From Eubacterium limosum (lineage in GTDB: Bacteria; Bacillota; Clostridia; Eubacteriales; Eubacteriaceae), in contig CAUEUD010000031.1 of the NCBI GenBank assembly GCA_959020865.1, positions 1-21,922 on the forward strand: 21,922 nucleotides of DNA, read 5' to 3'. The notes below the pieces were generated by a model. The model saw nothing but the letters and a program-made list of their open reading frames with translations. It was not told the origin of the DNA and searched no databases. The translations under genes were made by a program, and so were the position numbers. Shown one piece after another: positions 14,701 through 21,892 of the stretch. How positions within the stretch are numbered: the first letter of the stretch is position 1; every line of letters starts with the position of its first letter.

Positions 14701-15882
14701 GTGGCAAAAGAAGTAGTATTAGCTGGTGCTGTACGTACAGCGATTGGTAGTTTTGGCGGTTCTTTAGCAAACGTTCCGGTAGTCGATCTTGGAACCATCG
14801 TTATCAAAGAAGCTTTAAACCGTGCTGGCGTTAAACCGGAAGACGTAGATGAAGTGTTAATGGGCTGTGTATTACAGGCGGCTCAGGGACAGAGCGTCGC
14901 GCGTCAGTCTGCTGTAAACGCTGGTATTCCTGTTGAGGTTCCTGCTTTAACCCTTAACAATTTATGTGGCTCTGGTCTCAAATGTATCAACCTTGCAGCT
15001 GCAATGATCCAGGCCGGAGAAGCCGATGTGATTGTTGCCGGTGGTATGGAAAGTATGTCTGGCGCCGCTTACGCTGTTCCTAAGGGACGCTACGGCTACA
15101 GAATGGGCGATGGCCAGTTCATCGACACCATGATCAAAGACGGTTTAACCGATGCCTTCAATCACTATCACATGGGTATCACCGCTGAAAATGTCGCAGA
15201 ACAGTATGATGTAACCCGCGAAGATCAGGATGATTTCGCCGCTAAGAGCCAGCAGAAATGTGAAGCCGCTCAGGCAGCTGGCCGTTTCGACGATGAAATC
15301 GTACCGGTTCCGGTTAAAGTTAAAAAAGAAATTGTTGAATTCAAAGTTGATGAATTCCCAAGAAAAGGCGTCACCGCTGAAGGCATCAGCAAAATGCGTC
15401 CGGCTTTCAAAAAAGACGGTACCGTAACCGCTGCAAATGCTTCTGGTATCAATGACGGCGCTGCTGCCATCGTTGTGATGTCTGCTGAAAAAGCAAAAGA
15501 ATTAGGCGTTAAGCCAATGGCTAAATTTGTTGTCGGTGCTTCCGCCGGTGTTGATCCATCCATCATGGGTGTTGGACCAATCTTCTCAAGCCGTAAAGCT
15601 TTAGAAAAAGCGGGCTTAACCATCGACGATATGGACTTAGTTGAAGCAAACGAAGCTTTCGCAGCTCAGTCCTGTGCTGTCGGCAAAACTTTAAATATTC
15701 CTGAAGATAAATTGAATGTAAACGGCGGTGCGATCGCTTTAGGCCACCCGGTTGGTGCTTCCGGCTGCCGTATCATGGTAACCTTACTGCACGAAATGCA
15801 GAAACGCGGCGCTAAAAAAGGTCTTGCAACCTTATGCGTAGGCGGCGGTATGGGTGTGTCCACCATCGTAGAAATGGACTAA
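14701..15882 (+). CDS. thlA: Acetyl-CoA C-acetyltransferase (thiolase)
   Basis: The 393-residue protein condenses two acetyl-CoA to acetoacetyl-CoA, the first step of butyrate formation. The biosynthetic-thiolase residues are all present: nucleophile Cys89 in LNNLCGSG, His349 in GGAIALGHPVGASG, and the proton-shuttling Cys379 in LCVGGGMG; the length is standard. The start is GTG, with GGAGG at 14688-14692 spaced 8 nt before it. It opens the operon thl-crt-hbd-bcd-etfB-etfA, the order common in butyrate-producing Firmicutes. Codon choice is strongly biased to TTA, GCT and AAA, unlike the CTG/GCC-rich genes before position 14324, as expected for a very highly expressed fermentation enzyme. No terminator follows, so crt is probably co-transcribed across the 222-nt spacer. 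Confidence 0.96.
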   Translation: MAKEVVLAGAVRTAIGSFGGSLANVPVVDLGTIVIKEALNRAGVKPEDVDEVLMGCVLQAAQGQSVARQSAVNAGIPVEVPALTLNNLCGSGLKCINLAAAMIQAGEADVIVAGGMESMSGAAYAVPKGRYGYRMGDGQFIDTMIKDGLTDAFNHYHMGITAENVAEQYDVTREDQDDFAAKSQQKCEAAQAAGRFDDEIVPVPVKVKKEIVEFKVDEFPRKGVTAEGISKMRPAFKKDGTVTAANASGINDGAAAIVVMSAEKAKELGVKPMAKFVVGASAGVDPSIMGVGPIFSSRKALEKAGLTIDDMDLVEANEAFAAQSCAVGKTLNIPEDKLNVNGGAIALGHPVGASGCRIMVTLLHEMQKRGAKKGLATLCVGGGMGVSTIVEMD

Positions 15883-15937
15883 GCATTTTAGATAAATCTG
15901 AAAAGATGATCTCTAAGATTCAAGTCGATGCGGCTTG

Positions 15938-16066
15938 AATTGAGGATGCAGAATTGAGAATGCAGAATTAAAGGTTCAAATTTACCGTTGGCAGGTTTGA
16001 TTAAAAGTCAAAACGCGGCGCGTTTAAGTCCTTTAATTCTCCATTATCCATTCTCAATTCTCCATT
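15938..16066. repeat. Inverted-repeat element in the thl-crt spacer
   Basis: The left arm (15938-15974) and the reverse complement of the right arm (16030-16066) match at 30 of 37 positions without gaps. The left arm is itself a tandem repeat of a 14-mer (AATTGAGGATGCAG, AATTGAGAATGCAG, then AATTAAAGG). A 55-bp centre separates the arms and contains TCAAAT and TTTGA in opposite sense. There is no ORF. It resembles a small non-autonomous or MITE-like intergenic repeat. Confidence 0.6.
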
Positions 16067-16104
16067 AAAAATTTCCAATTTTTTAAGGAGAGAAGGTAAT
16101 TACA

Positions 16105-16881
16105 ATGGGTTTTGTTAAATATGAACCACAGGGGGCAGTTGCTGTTATCACCATCGACCGTGAAAAGGCTTTAAATGCTTTAAACAGTGAAGTACTTGAA
16201 GATCTGGACAAGGTTATCGACGGTGTTGATTTAGAAACCATCCGCTGCCTGATTATTACAGGTGCCGGTCAGAAATCTTTCGTTGCCGGTGCGGACATCG
16301 GTGAAATGAGCAGCCTGACTCAGGCTGAAGGCGAAGCTTTCGGTAAAAAAGGAAACGCTGTTTTCAGAAAGATCGAAACTTTACCAATCCCGGTTATTGC
16401 TGCAGTTAACGGTTTTGCACTGGGTGGCGGCTGCGAATTATCCATGTCCTGCGATATTCGTCTGGCTTCTGAAAATGCAACCTTTGGTCAGCCTGAAGTT
16501 GGCCTTGGCATCACGGCTGGTTTCGGCGGTACTCAGCGTCTTGCACGTCTGATCCCGACCGGTAAAGCAAAAGAAATGCTCTATGCCTGCACCAATATCA
16601 AAGCAGCTGACGCTTTGAGCTGGGGCCTGGTTAATGCTGTCTACCCGGCAGACGAATTAATGCCTGCTGCACTGAAATTAGCTGGTAAAATTGCGAACAA
16701 CGCTCCAATTGCTGTCCGAAACACCAAAAAAGCCATCAATGATGGCCTTGAAATGGGTATGGACGACGCAATTGCCTTTGAAGCAAAACAGTTTGGCGGT
16801 TGTTTTGAATCCGCTGATCAAAAAGAAGGCATGGCTGCTTTCCTGGAAAAACGTAAACACGAACCTTTCCAGAACAAATAG
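16105..16881 (+). CDS. crt: 3-hydroxybutyryl-CoA dehydratase (crotonase)
   Basis: The 258-residue enzyme reversibly dehydrates (S)-3-hydroxybutyryl-CoA to crotonyl-CoA. It has the enoyl-CoA hydratase fold: the oxyanion-hole segment FVAGADIGEM (59-68), the GFALGGGCELSMSCD block with catalytic Glu111, and FGQPEVGLGITAGFGGTQRL (from 128) with the second catalytic Glu131. The length is standard for Crt. GAAGG at 16092-16096 lies 8 nt before the ATG, with AAGGAG a little further upstream. It is second in the butyrate operon, but long spacers separate it from both thl and hbd, whereas the later genes are only 19-33 nt apart. Codon use is the same high-expression type as thl. Confidence 0.95.
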   Translation: MGFVKYEPQGAVAVITIDREKALNALNSEVLEDLDKVIDGVDLETIRCLIITGAGQKSFVAGADIGEMSSLTQAEGEAFGKKGNAVFRKIETLPIPVIAAVNGFALGGGCELSMSCDIRLASENATFGQPEVGLGITAGFGGTQRLARLIPTGKAKEMLYACTNIKAADALSWGLVNAVYPADELMPAALKLAGKIANNAPIAVRNTKKAINDGLEMGMDDAIAFEAKQFGGCFESADQKEGMAAFLEKRKHEPFQNK

Positions 16882-16891
16882 GCTATTTTGC

Positions 16892-17069
16892 CCAAATTCT
16901 GAAAGAATTTGGTATGAAGTTAAGCGAAAGCGAAACGAAGGTGTAAAATGGTCCGCATTTTACGAAGGAACCCATCCATGAAATGGATGAGAGGGTTTTG
17001 AGGAAAATGTGTTCCAATTCTATATGACAATAACTCAAGGGTATTTTTGTATAAAAATACCCTTGAGTT
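16892..17069 (+). repeat. Series of four hairpins in the crt-hbd spacer
   Basis: Four inverted repeats follow one another. CCAAATTC/GAATTTGG is at 16892-16912 (8 bp, 5-nt loop). GTAAAATG/CATTTTAC is at 16943-16963 (8 bp, loop GTCCG). CATCCAT/ATGGATG is at 16973-16989 (7 bp, 3-nt loop), with an outer AACCC/GGGTT. A perfect 17-bp stem with a 4-nt loop is at 17032-17069. The last is not followed by a T tract, so it is more likely an mRNA-processing or stability element, or an attenuator, than a plain terminator. Confidence 0.65.
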
Positions 17070-17081
17070 TGGGCTTTTCGC

Positions 17082-17106
17082 CTGTATATACAAATCTGTA
17101 TATACA
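17082..17106. promoter_or_regulatory. Two direct copies of CTGTATATACA upstream of hbd
   Basis: CTGTATATACA occurs at 17082-17092 and again at 17096-17106, 14 bp apart centre to centre. They end 41 nt before the hbd ATG and follow the 17-bp hairpin. A third copy lies upstream of the thl promoter. Paired palindromes are typical of an operator, but no obvious promoter hexamers are associated here. Confidence 0.4.
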
Positions 17107-17147
17107 AGAATACAAAAAAGTTTTTAATTTATCTAGGAGGACTTAAA

Positions 17148-17987
17148 ATGAAAGTTGGCGTTATTGGTGCCGGTACAATGGGATCAGGTATTGCTCAGGT
17201 TTTCGCTTCTACCGATGGTTATGAAGTAGTACTTTGCGATATCAAACAGGAATTTGCCGATGGTGGTAAAGCTAAAATCGAAAAAGCATTAGCAAAACAG
17301 GTTGCTAAGGGCCGTATCGATCAGGCTAAAATGGATGCAACCTTAGCAAAAATCACAACAGGCTTAAGAGATGCCGTTGCAGATTGCGATCTGGTTGTTG
17401 AAGCTGTTTTAGAACAGATGGAAATGAAACACGAATTATTCCAGGCTTTACAGGGAATCTGTAAACCAGAATGTATTTTCGCTTCCAACACTTCTTCTTT
17501 ATCTTTAACCGAAATGTCTCAGGGCGTTGACCGTCCAGTGATTGGTATGCATTTCTTTAACCCGGTTCCGGCTATGAAACTGGTTGAAGTCATCGCTGGT
17601 TACCATACTTCTCAGGAAACCGTTGATACCATTAAGAAGATTGCAACAGATATCGGCAAAACACCGGTACAGGTTAACGAAGCTGCAGGTTTCGTTGTAA
17701 ACAGAATCTTAGTTCCAATGATCAATGAAGGGATCGAAGTTTATGCTGCTGGTACTGCTTCTGCTGCAGATATCGACACCGCTATGAAATTAGGCGCAAA
17801 CCACCCAATGGGACCACTGGCTTTAGGCGACTTAATTGGTCTGGACGTTGTCTTAGCCATTATGGAAGTATTACAGGCTGAAACGGGTTCTGACAAATAC
17901 GCTCCAGCTCCACTGCTTCGCAAAATGGTACGCGCAGGCGTTTTAGGTATGAAAACAGGAAAAGGATTCTTTGATTACACAAAATAA
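17148..17987 (+). CDS. hbd: 3-hydroxybutyryl-CoA dehydrogenase
   Basis: The 279-residue enzyme reduces acetoacetyl-CoA to 3-hydroxybutyryl-CoA with NAD(P)H. The Rossmann motif GAGTMGSGIAQ is at 8-17. Catalytic residues are in SNTSSLS (113-119), His135 in GMHFFNPVP and Asn185 in GFVVNRIL, and the C-terminal helical dimer domain with GANHPMGPLALGD is complete. AGGAGG at 17135-17140 lies 7 nt before the ATG. The gene follows a structured 266-nt spacer and precedes bcd by 33 nt. Expression from thl is expected, but the spacer leaves room for separate control of hbd-bcd-etfBA. Confidence 0.96.
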   Translation: MKVGVIGAGTMGSGIAQVFASTDGYEVVLCDIKQEFADGGKAKIEKALAKQVAKGRIDQAKMDATLAKITTGLRDAVADCDLVVEAVLEQMEMKHELFQALQGICKPECIFASNTSSLSLTEMSQGVDRPVIGMHFFNPVPAMKLVEVIAGYHTSQETVDTIKKIATDIGKTPVQVNEAAGFVVNRILVPMINEGIEVYAAGTASAADIDTAMKLGANHPMGPLALGDLIGLDVVLAIMEVLQAETGSDKYAPAPLLRKMVRAGVLGMKTGKGFFDYTK

Positions 17988-18020
17988 GCTTGTGTGACAA
18001 ATATATTTAGGAGGAACAGT

Positions 18021-19160
18021 ATGGACTTCAATCTGAGTAAGGAACATCAAATGTTGCGCACACTCTACAGAGAGTTTGCAGAAAATGAAGCAAAACCAAT
18101 CGCCCAGGAAATTGACGAAGAAGAACGCTTCCCACAGGAAACCGTTGATAAAATGGTTAAAAATGGCTTTATGGGGATTCCAATTGCCAAAGAAGACGGC
18201 GGACAGGGCTGTGATACTTTAGCCTATATCCTGGCTGTTGAAGAATTATCCCGCGTTTGTGGTACCACAGGCGTTATCCTTTCAGCCCACACCTCTTTAG
18301 GGATGGACCCAATCCGTAAATTCGGTACACCGGATCAGAAAGCAAAATACTTACCGCGTTTAGCGAAAGGTGAATTATTAGGCGCTTTCGGCTTAACCGA
18401 ACCTGGCGCTGGTACCGATGCTTCCGGACAGCAGACAAAAGCTGTTTTAGAAGGCGACCACTATGTATTAAACGGTACAAAAATCTTCATCACCAACGGT
18501 GGTAAAGCAGATGTTTATATCATCTTCGCAATGACCGACAAGAGCAAAGGCACCAAGGGAATCTCTGCATTCATCGTAGAAAAAGACTTCCCGGGCTTCT
18601 CAATCGGTACAAAAGAAAAGAAAATGGGTATCCGTGGTTCTTCCACCACTGAATTAATTTTCGAAGACTGCATCGTTCCAAAAGAAAATCTTCTTGGCAA
18701 AGAAGGTAAAGGGTTTGGAATCGCGATGCAGACTCTGGACGGCGGCCGTATCGGTATCGCTGCTCAGGCTTTAGGTCTGGCTCAGGGCGCTTTCGACGAA
18801 ACCGTTGCTTATGTTAAAGAAAGAAAACAGTTTGGCCGTTCAATCGCCAAATTCCAGAATACACAGTTCAAATTAGCCGATATGTACGCACGTATCGAAG
18901 CTGCCCGTAACCTGGTTTACAAAGCAGCGATCGCTAAAGATACCCAGAAACGCTTCTCTGTCGAAGCGGCAACCGCGAAACTCTACGCCGCTGAAACCGC
19001 GATGGCTGTTACCACAGAATGTGTACAGTTACTCGGTGGTTATGGTTACACCAGAGACTATCCAGTTGAACGTATGATGCGTGATGCTAAGATTACCGAA
19101 ATTTATGAAGGAACAAGCGAGGTACAACGTATGGTTATATCTGGCGATGTTCTGAAATAG
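18021..19160 (+). CDS. bcd: Butyryl-CoA dehydrogenase
   Basis: The protein has 379 residues from the ATG at 18021, which has AGGAGG at 18009-18014; an earlier in-frame ATG at 17994 has no ribosome binding site and adds a tail not expected for the family. It is an acyl-CoA dehydrogenase that reduces crotonyl-CoA to butyryl-CoA. Signature 1 is GAFGLTEPGAGTDASG (about 121-136) and signature 2 begins with QLLGGYGYTRDYPVE (from 336). The catalytic base is Glu363 in IYEGTSE, the position used by short-chain butyryl-CoA dehydrogenases. With etfB and etfA directly after it, the enzyme probably forms the electron-bifurcating Bcd-Etf complex, which couples crotonyl-CoA reduction by NADH to ferredoxin reduction. 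Bifurcation is inferred from operon context. Confidence 0.95.
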   Translation: MDFNLSKEHQMLRTLYREFAENEAKPIAQEIDEEERFPQETVDKMVKNGFMGIPIAKEDGGQGCDTLAYILAVEELSRVCGTTGVILSAHTSLGMDPIRKFGTPDQKAKYLPRLAKGELLGAFGLTEPGAGTDASGQQTKAVLEGDHYVLNGTKIFITNGGKADVYIIFAMTDKSKGTKGISAFIVEKDFPGFSIGTKEKKMGIRGSSTTELIFEDCIVPKENLLGKEGKGFGIAMQTLDGGRIGIAAQALGLAQGAFDETVAYVKERKQFGRSIAKFQNTQFKLADMYARIEAARNLVYKAAIAKDTQKRFSVEAATAKLYAAETAMAVTTECVQLLGGYGYTRDYPVERMMRDAKITEIYEGTSEVQRMVISGDVLK

Positions 19161-19184
19161 GAAGTTCAAAAGGAGGAAATTTAG

Positions 19185-19967
19185 GTGAATATTGTAGTTT
19201 GTGTAAAACAAGTTCCTGATACAAATGAAGTAAAACTTGATCCAGTAACAGGTACATTAATTAGAGATGGCGTTCCAAGTATTATGAACCCAGATGATAA
19301 AGCTGGTCTGGAAGCGGCATTAGAGCTGAAGGACGCTACCGGCGCGCACATTACCGTTGTTTCCATGGGACCACCACAGGCAGACGACGTTCTTCGTGAA
19401 GCACTCGCTATGGGCGCTGATGAAGCGATTTTAGTAACCGACAGAGCTTTCGGCGGTGCCGATACCTGGGCGACTTCTACAACCATCGCAGCTGCGGTTA
19501 AAATGTTAGACTATGACCTGATCATCACGGGCCGTCAGGCAATTGATGGCGATACCGCTCAGGTTGGTCCTCAGATCGCTGAACATCTGAACATTCCAAA
19601 TGTCAGCTACGCTGAAGACATCAAAGTGGAAGGCGATGCTGTTATCGTAAAACGTCAGTACGAAGACAGATACCATACCATTAAAGTACAGATGCCCTGC
19701 TTAGTTACCGCTTTGGGCGAAATGAATACACCGCGTTACATGACTCCAGGTGGAATCTTTGACGCTTACAGAACAGACGAAGTTAAAGTCTGGACACTGG
19801 AAAACATTGAAGTTGATACAAGCAACATCGGTTTAAAGGGTTCTCCAACACGCGTATTCAAGTCCTTCCCGAAAGCTTTAAAACCGGCCGGAACTGTTGT
19901 TCAATTAGATCCACAAGAATCTGCTGATTTCTTACTGGAAAAATTGAAAGAAAAATTCATTATTTAA
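19185..19967 (+). CDS. etfB: Electron transfer flavoprotein, beta subunit
   Basis: The 260-residue protein starts with GTG at 19185, preceded by AGGAGG (19171-19176). It has the ETF beta fold: VCVKQVPDTNEVKLD at the N-terminus, SMGPPQADDVLREALAMGAD, the nucleotide/flavin loop GRQAIDGDTAQVGPQIAE (116-133), and the ETF-beta signature region VKRQYEDRYHTIKVQMP (from about 151). In bifurcating ETFs the beta subunit carries the bifurcating FAD and binds NADH. It is 24 nt after bcd and 19 nt before etfA, so the three are translated from the same message. Confidence 0.96.
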   Translation: MNIVVCVKQVPDTNEVKLDPVTGTLIRDGVPSIMNPDDKAGLEAALELKDATGAHITVVSMGPPQADDVLREALAMGADEAILVTDRAFGGADTWATSTTIAAAVKMLDYDLIITGRQAIDGDTAQVGPQIAEHLNIPNVSYAEDIKVEGDAVIVKRQYEDRYHTIKVQMPCLVTALGEMNTPRYMTPGGIFDAYRTDEVKVWTLENIEVDTSNIGLKGSPTRVFKSFPKALKPAGTVVQLDPQESADFLLEKLKEKFII

Positions 19968-19986
19968 TGGAAAGTGGTGAACATAG

Positions 19987-20997
19987 ATGAGTTTACAAGA
20001 TTATAAAGGTGTTTTCGTCTTTGTACAGCAGGTAGATAATGTTATTACTCCTGTTTCTTTCGAACTGATTGGTAAAGGTAAAGAATTAGCCAATGATTTA
20101 GGTACAGAAGTAACTGCTGTTGTTTTAGGTTCTAAAATCGACGCGATGGGCAAAGAATTAGCTCGTCATGGCGCTGACAGAGTGATCATGGTCGATGATC
20201 CTGCCTTAGAAGTATATACAACCGAACCGTATGTACATGCATTTACTGAAATTATTAACAAATACAAACCAGAAGTGGTTCTGTTTGGCGCTACCGCCAT
20301 TGGCCGTGATATGGCTCCTCGTGTATCTGCACGTGTGCATACCGGTTTAACCGCTGACTGTACAAAACTGGAAATCAACCCAGAAGACAAAGGCTTAATG
20401 ATGACCCGTCCGGCTTTCGGCGGCAATATCATGGCAACCATCCTGTGCCCGGATCACCGTCCACAGATGTCAACCGTACGTCCTGGCGTTATGCAGAAAC
20501 TTCCGACAAACGACGCAGCAGAATGCGAAGTAATTAAAGAAGAAATTGCGGGCCTGAGCGATCACATAAACGTTGAAGTGATGGAAATTGTTAAAACCGT
20601 TGCTGAAAAAATGGATATCCAGGATGCTAAGATCCTTGTATCTGGCGGCCGTGGTATGGCATCTCCAGAAAACTTCAAGCTGCTCGAAGACCTGGCAGAC
20701 GCTTTAGGCGGAACCATTTCTTCTTCAAGAGCCTGTGTTGACGCTGGCTGGGTCGAAAAAGACCGTCAGGTTGGCCAGACGGGTAAAACCGTTCGTCCGA
20801 ACCTGTACATTGCCTGCGGTATCTCTGGCGCAATCCAGCATTTAGCTGGTATGGAAGAATCCGATGTCATCATCGCAATCAACAAAGACGAAACTGCTCC
20901 GATCTTTAACGTAGCAGATTACGGCGTTGTCGGCGATGTCTTCAAAATCTTACCACTGTTCACAGAAGCAGTTAAGAAAGAAATGGCAACCCGTTAA
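19987..20997 (+). CDS. etfA: Electron transfer flavoprotein, alpha subunit
   Basis: The 336-residue protein has the ETF alpha N-terminal Rossmann-like domain (about 1-200) and the conserved C-terminal FAD-binding domain: SGGRGM (219-224), SSSRAC (245-250), QVGQTG (261-266), GISGAIQH (278-285) and NKDETAPIF (299-307). It partners EtfB to shuttle electrons to butyryl-CoA dehydrogenase. The ribosome binding site before the ATG is poor (GGTGA near 19976-19980), so translation may depend on coupling to etfB. There is no N-terminal 4Fe-4S ferredoxin domain, which some bifurcating EtfA proteins carry. It is the last gene of the operon; a terminator follows 31 nt downstream. Confidence 0.95.
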   Translation: MSLQDYKGVFVFVQQVDNVITPVSFELIGKGKELANDLGTEVTAVVLGSKIDAMGKELARHGADRVIMVDDPALEVYTTEPYVHAFTEIINKYKPEVVLFGATAIGRDMAPRVSARVHTGLTADCTKLEINPEDKGLMMTRPAFGGNIMATILCPDHRPQMSTVRPGVMQKLPTNDAAECEVIKEEIAGLSDHINVEVMEIVKTVAEKMDIQDAKILVSGGRGMASPENFKLLEDLADALGGTISSSRACVDAGWVEKDRQVGQTGKTVRPNLYIACGISGAIQHLAGMEESDVIIAINKDETAPIFNVADYGVVGDVFKILPLFTEAVKKEMATR

Positions 20998-21010
20998 TCT
21001 CAGATTAACG
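20992..21010. repeat. Short palindrome over the etfA stop codon
   Basis: CGTTAATCT (20992-21000) and AGATTAACG (21002-21010) form a perfect 9-bp inverted repeat around one base, including the stop codon TAA at 20995-20997. It precedes the terminator by 18 nt. A role as a 3'-end stabiliser is only a guess. Confidence 0.35.
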
Positions 21011-21028
21011 AAAATATGAAACATAATA

Positions 21029-21065
21029 AAAGTCCGAGGTTTAAAAAAAGCTTCGGGCTTTTTTT
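21029..21065 (+). terminator. Intrinsic terminator of the butyrate operon
   Basis: AAAGTCCGAGG (21029-21039) pairs with CTTCGGGCTTT (21051-21061) with two G-T wobbles and an 11-nt A-rich loop, followed by T to 21065. It is the only terminator-like structure with a T run in the 6-kb operon. Confidence 0.85.
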
Positions 21066-21130
21066 AACCTTTCTCCTTCCACCTGATAAAAGTGTTTTTT
21101 TGCAGACCTCATGCAACATTTTGTGAGCGG

Positions 21131-21159
21131 TTTACAAATGCCGCGTAAGGGTATACAAT
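21131..21159 (+). promoter_or_regulatory. Probable promoter of the carbonic-anhydrase-like gene
   Basis: TTTACA (21131-21136) and TACAAT (21154-21159) are separated by 17 nt. Transcription would start near 21166, giving a leader of about 39 nt. Together with the terminator upstream, this makes the gene a separate unit from the butyrate operon. Confidence 0.6.
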
Positions 21160-21204
21160 AAAATCATCAGCTTGAAAAAACACTTTTACAATGTGGAGGA
21201 TTCG

Positions 21205-21729
21205 ATGTCAGGAAAAAATATTTTTATCGCGAAGAGTGCCGATGTACTGGGCAAGGTCCGGATCGGCGATTACAGCAGTATCTGGTACCAGGCGGTACTG
21301 AGAGGGGATATGGACAGCATTACCATTGGTGAGCGCAGCAACGTACAGGACGGTTCCGTGGTGCACGTGGCACCGGGTGGCTACTGCGTAAAGATCGGCG
21401 ACGGCGTGACCATTGGTCATAACTGTACCATCCACGGCTGCACCATTGAAAACAACGTCTTGGTCGGCATGGGCTCCACGATTTTAAACGGCGCGGTCAT
21501 CGGTGAAAATACCATCATCGGCGCAGGCTCGCTCATTACCCAGAACAAGGTCATCCCGCCGGGGTCTCTGGTGGTCGGCAGCCCGGGAAAGGTTGTCCGC
21601 TCCCTTACCGACGCCGAGATTGAAAGCATCCGTGCCAACGCGCGGGAGTATATGGAGTGCATGCGCCTGGAACCGGGCAAAAGCTATTATGAAAACAGCG
21701 ATGGCATTATTGTTGTCAGACAGCTCTAA
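21205..21729 (+). CDS. Gamma-carbonic-anhydrase-family hexapeptide protein
   Basis: The protein has 174 residues from the ATG at 21205, preceded by GGAGG (21195-21199); an in-frame ATG at 21172 lacks a ribosome binding site. The left-handed beta-helix repeat runs through most of the chain (for example IGDYSSIWYQAVLRGDMDSI). The gamma-CA residues are present: RGD (33-35), Gln48-Asp49, and three zinc ligands His54 in SVVHV, His72 in IGHNC and His77 in TIHGC. The family forms trimers with metal sites between subunits; some members hydrate CO2 and many small YrdA/PaaY-like members have unproven or thioesterase-type activity. In a CO2-using acetogen a carbonic anhydrase role would make sense, but that is inference. 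It is monocistronic. Confidence 0.88.
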   Translation: MSGKNIFIAKSADVLGKVRIGDYSSIWYQAVLRGDMDSITIGERSNVQDGSVVHVAPGGYCVKIGDGVTIGHNCTIHGCTIENNVLVGMGSTILNGAVIGENTIIGAGSLITQNKVIPPGSLVVGSPGKVVRSLTDAEIESIRANAREYMECMRLEPGKSYYENSDGIIVVRQL

Positions 21730-21885
21730 AAGTGGAAAATGGAAGGTGGAAAGGTCAGGTGCAAATATGCTCCGCACATTTGATTGGATGGCGGTCTGCA
21801 ACCGTTCAGTAGGGAACCACGCCCCGCCGTCTAACCGCTTTTGCGCCAGCTAAAGTGTTCATTAACTTTCCACAACTTTCCACTT
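21730..21885. repeat. Inverted-repeat element abutting the carbonic-anhydrase-like gene
   Basis: The left arm (21730-21755) and the reverse complement of the right arm (21864-21885) share AAGTGGAAA and GTGGAAAG(G/T)T, with a short gap between the blocks. The arms are built of repeated GTGGAAA-like units. The centre (21756-21863) is GC-richer and contains GTGCAAAT...ATTTGATT. No convincing ORF lies in it. The layout resembles the element at 15938-16066. Confidence 0.5.
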
Positions 21886-21892
21886 AAAAAAG

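Noticed and set aside
15938..15974. Tandem 14-mers considered as a CRISPR-like or VNTR array
   Set aside because: There are only two full units with no spacers, and the whole arm is mirrored at 16030-16066, so an inverted-repeat element explains it better.
16883..17107. A 74-codon minus-strand frame in the crt-hbd spacer
   Set aside because: It runs through the hairpins and palindromes, has no ribosome binding site that I can see, and no recognisable protein features.
21503..21853. A 116-codon plus-strand frame overlapping the carbonic-anhydrase-like gene and the repeat after it
   Set aside because: It is out of frame with a gene that has all expected active-site residues, and its downstream part is repeat sequence.
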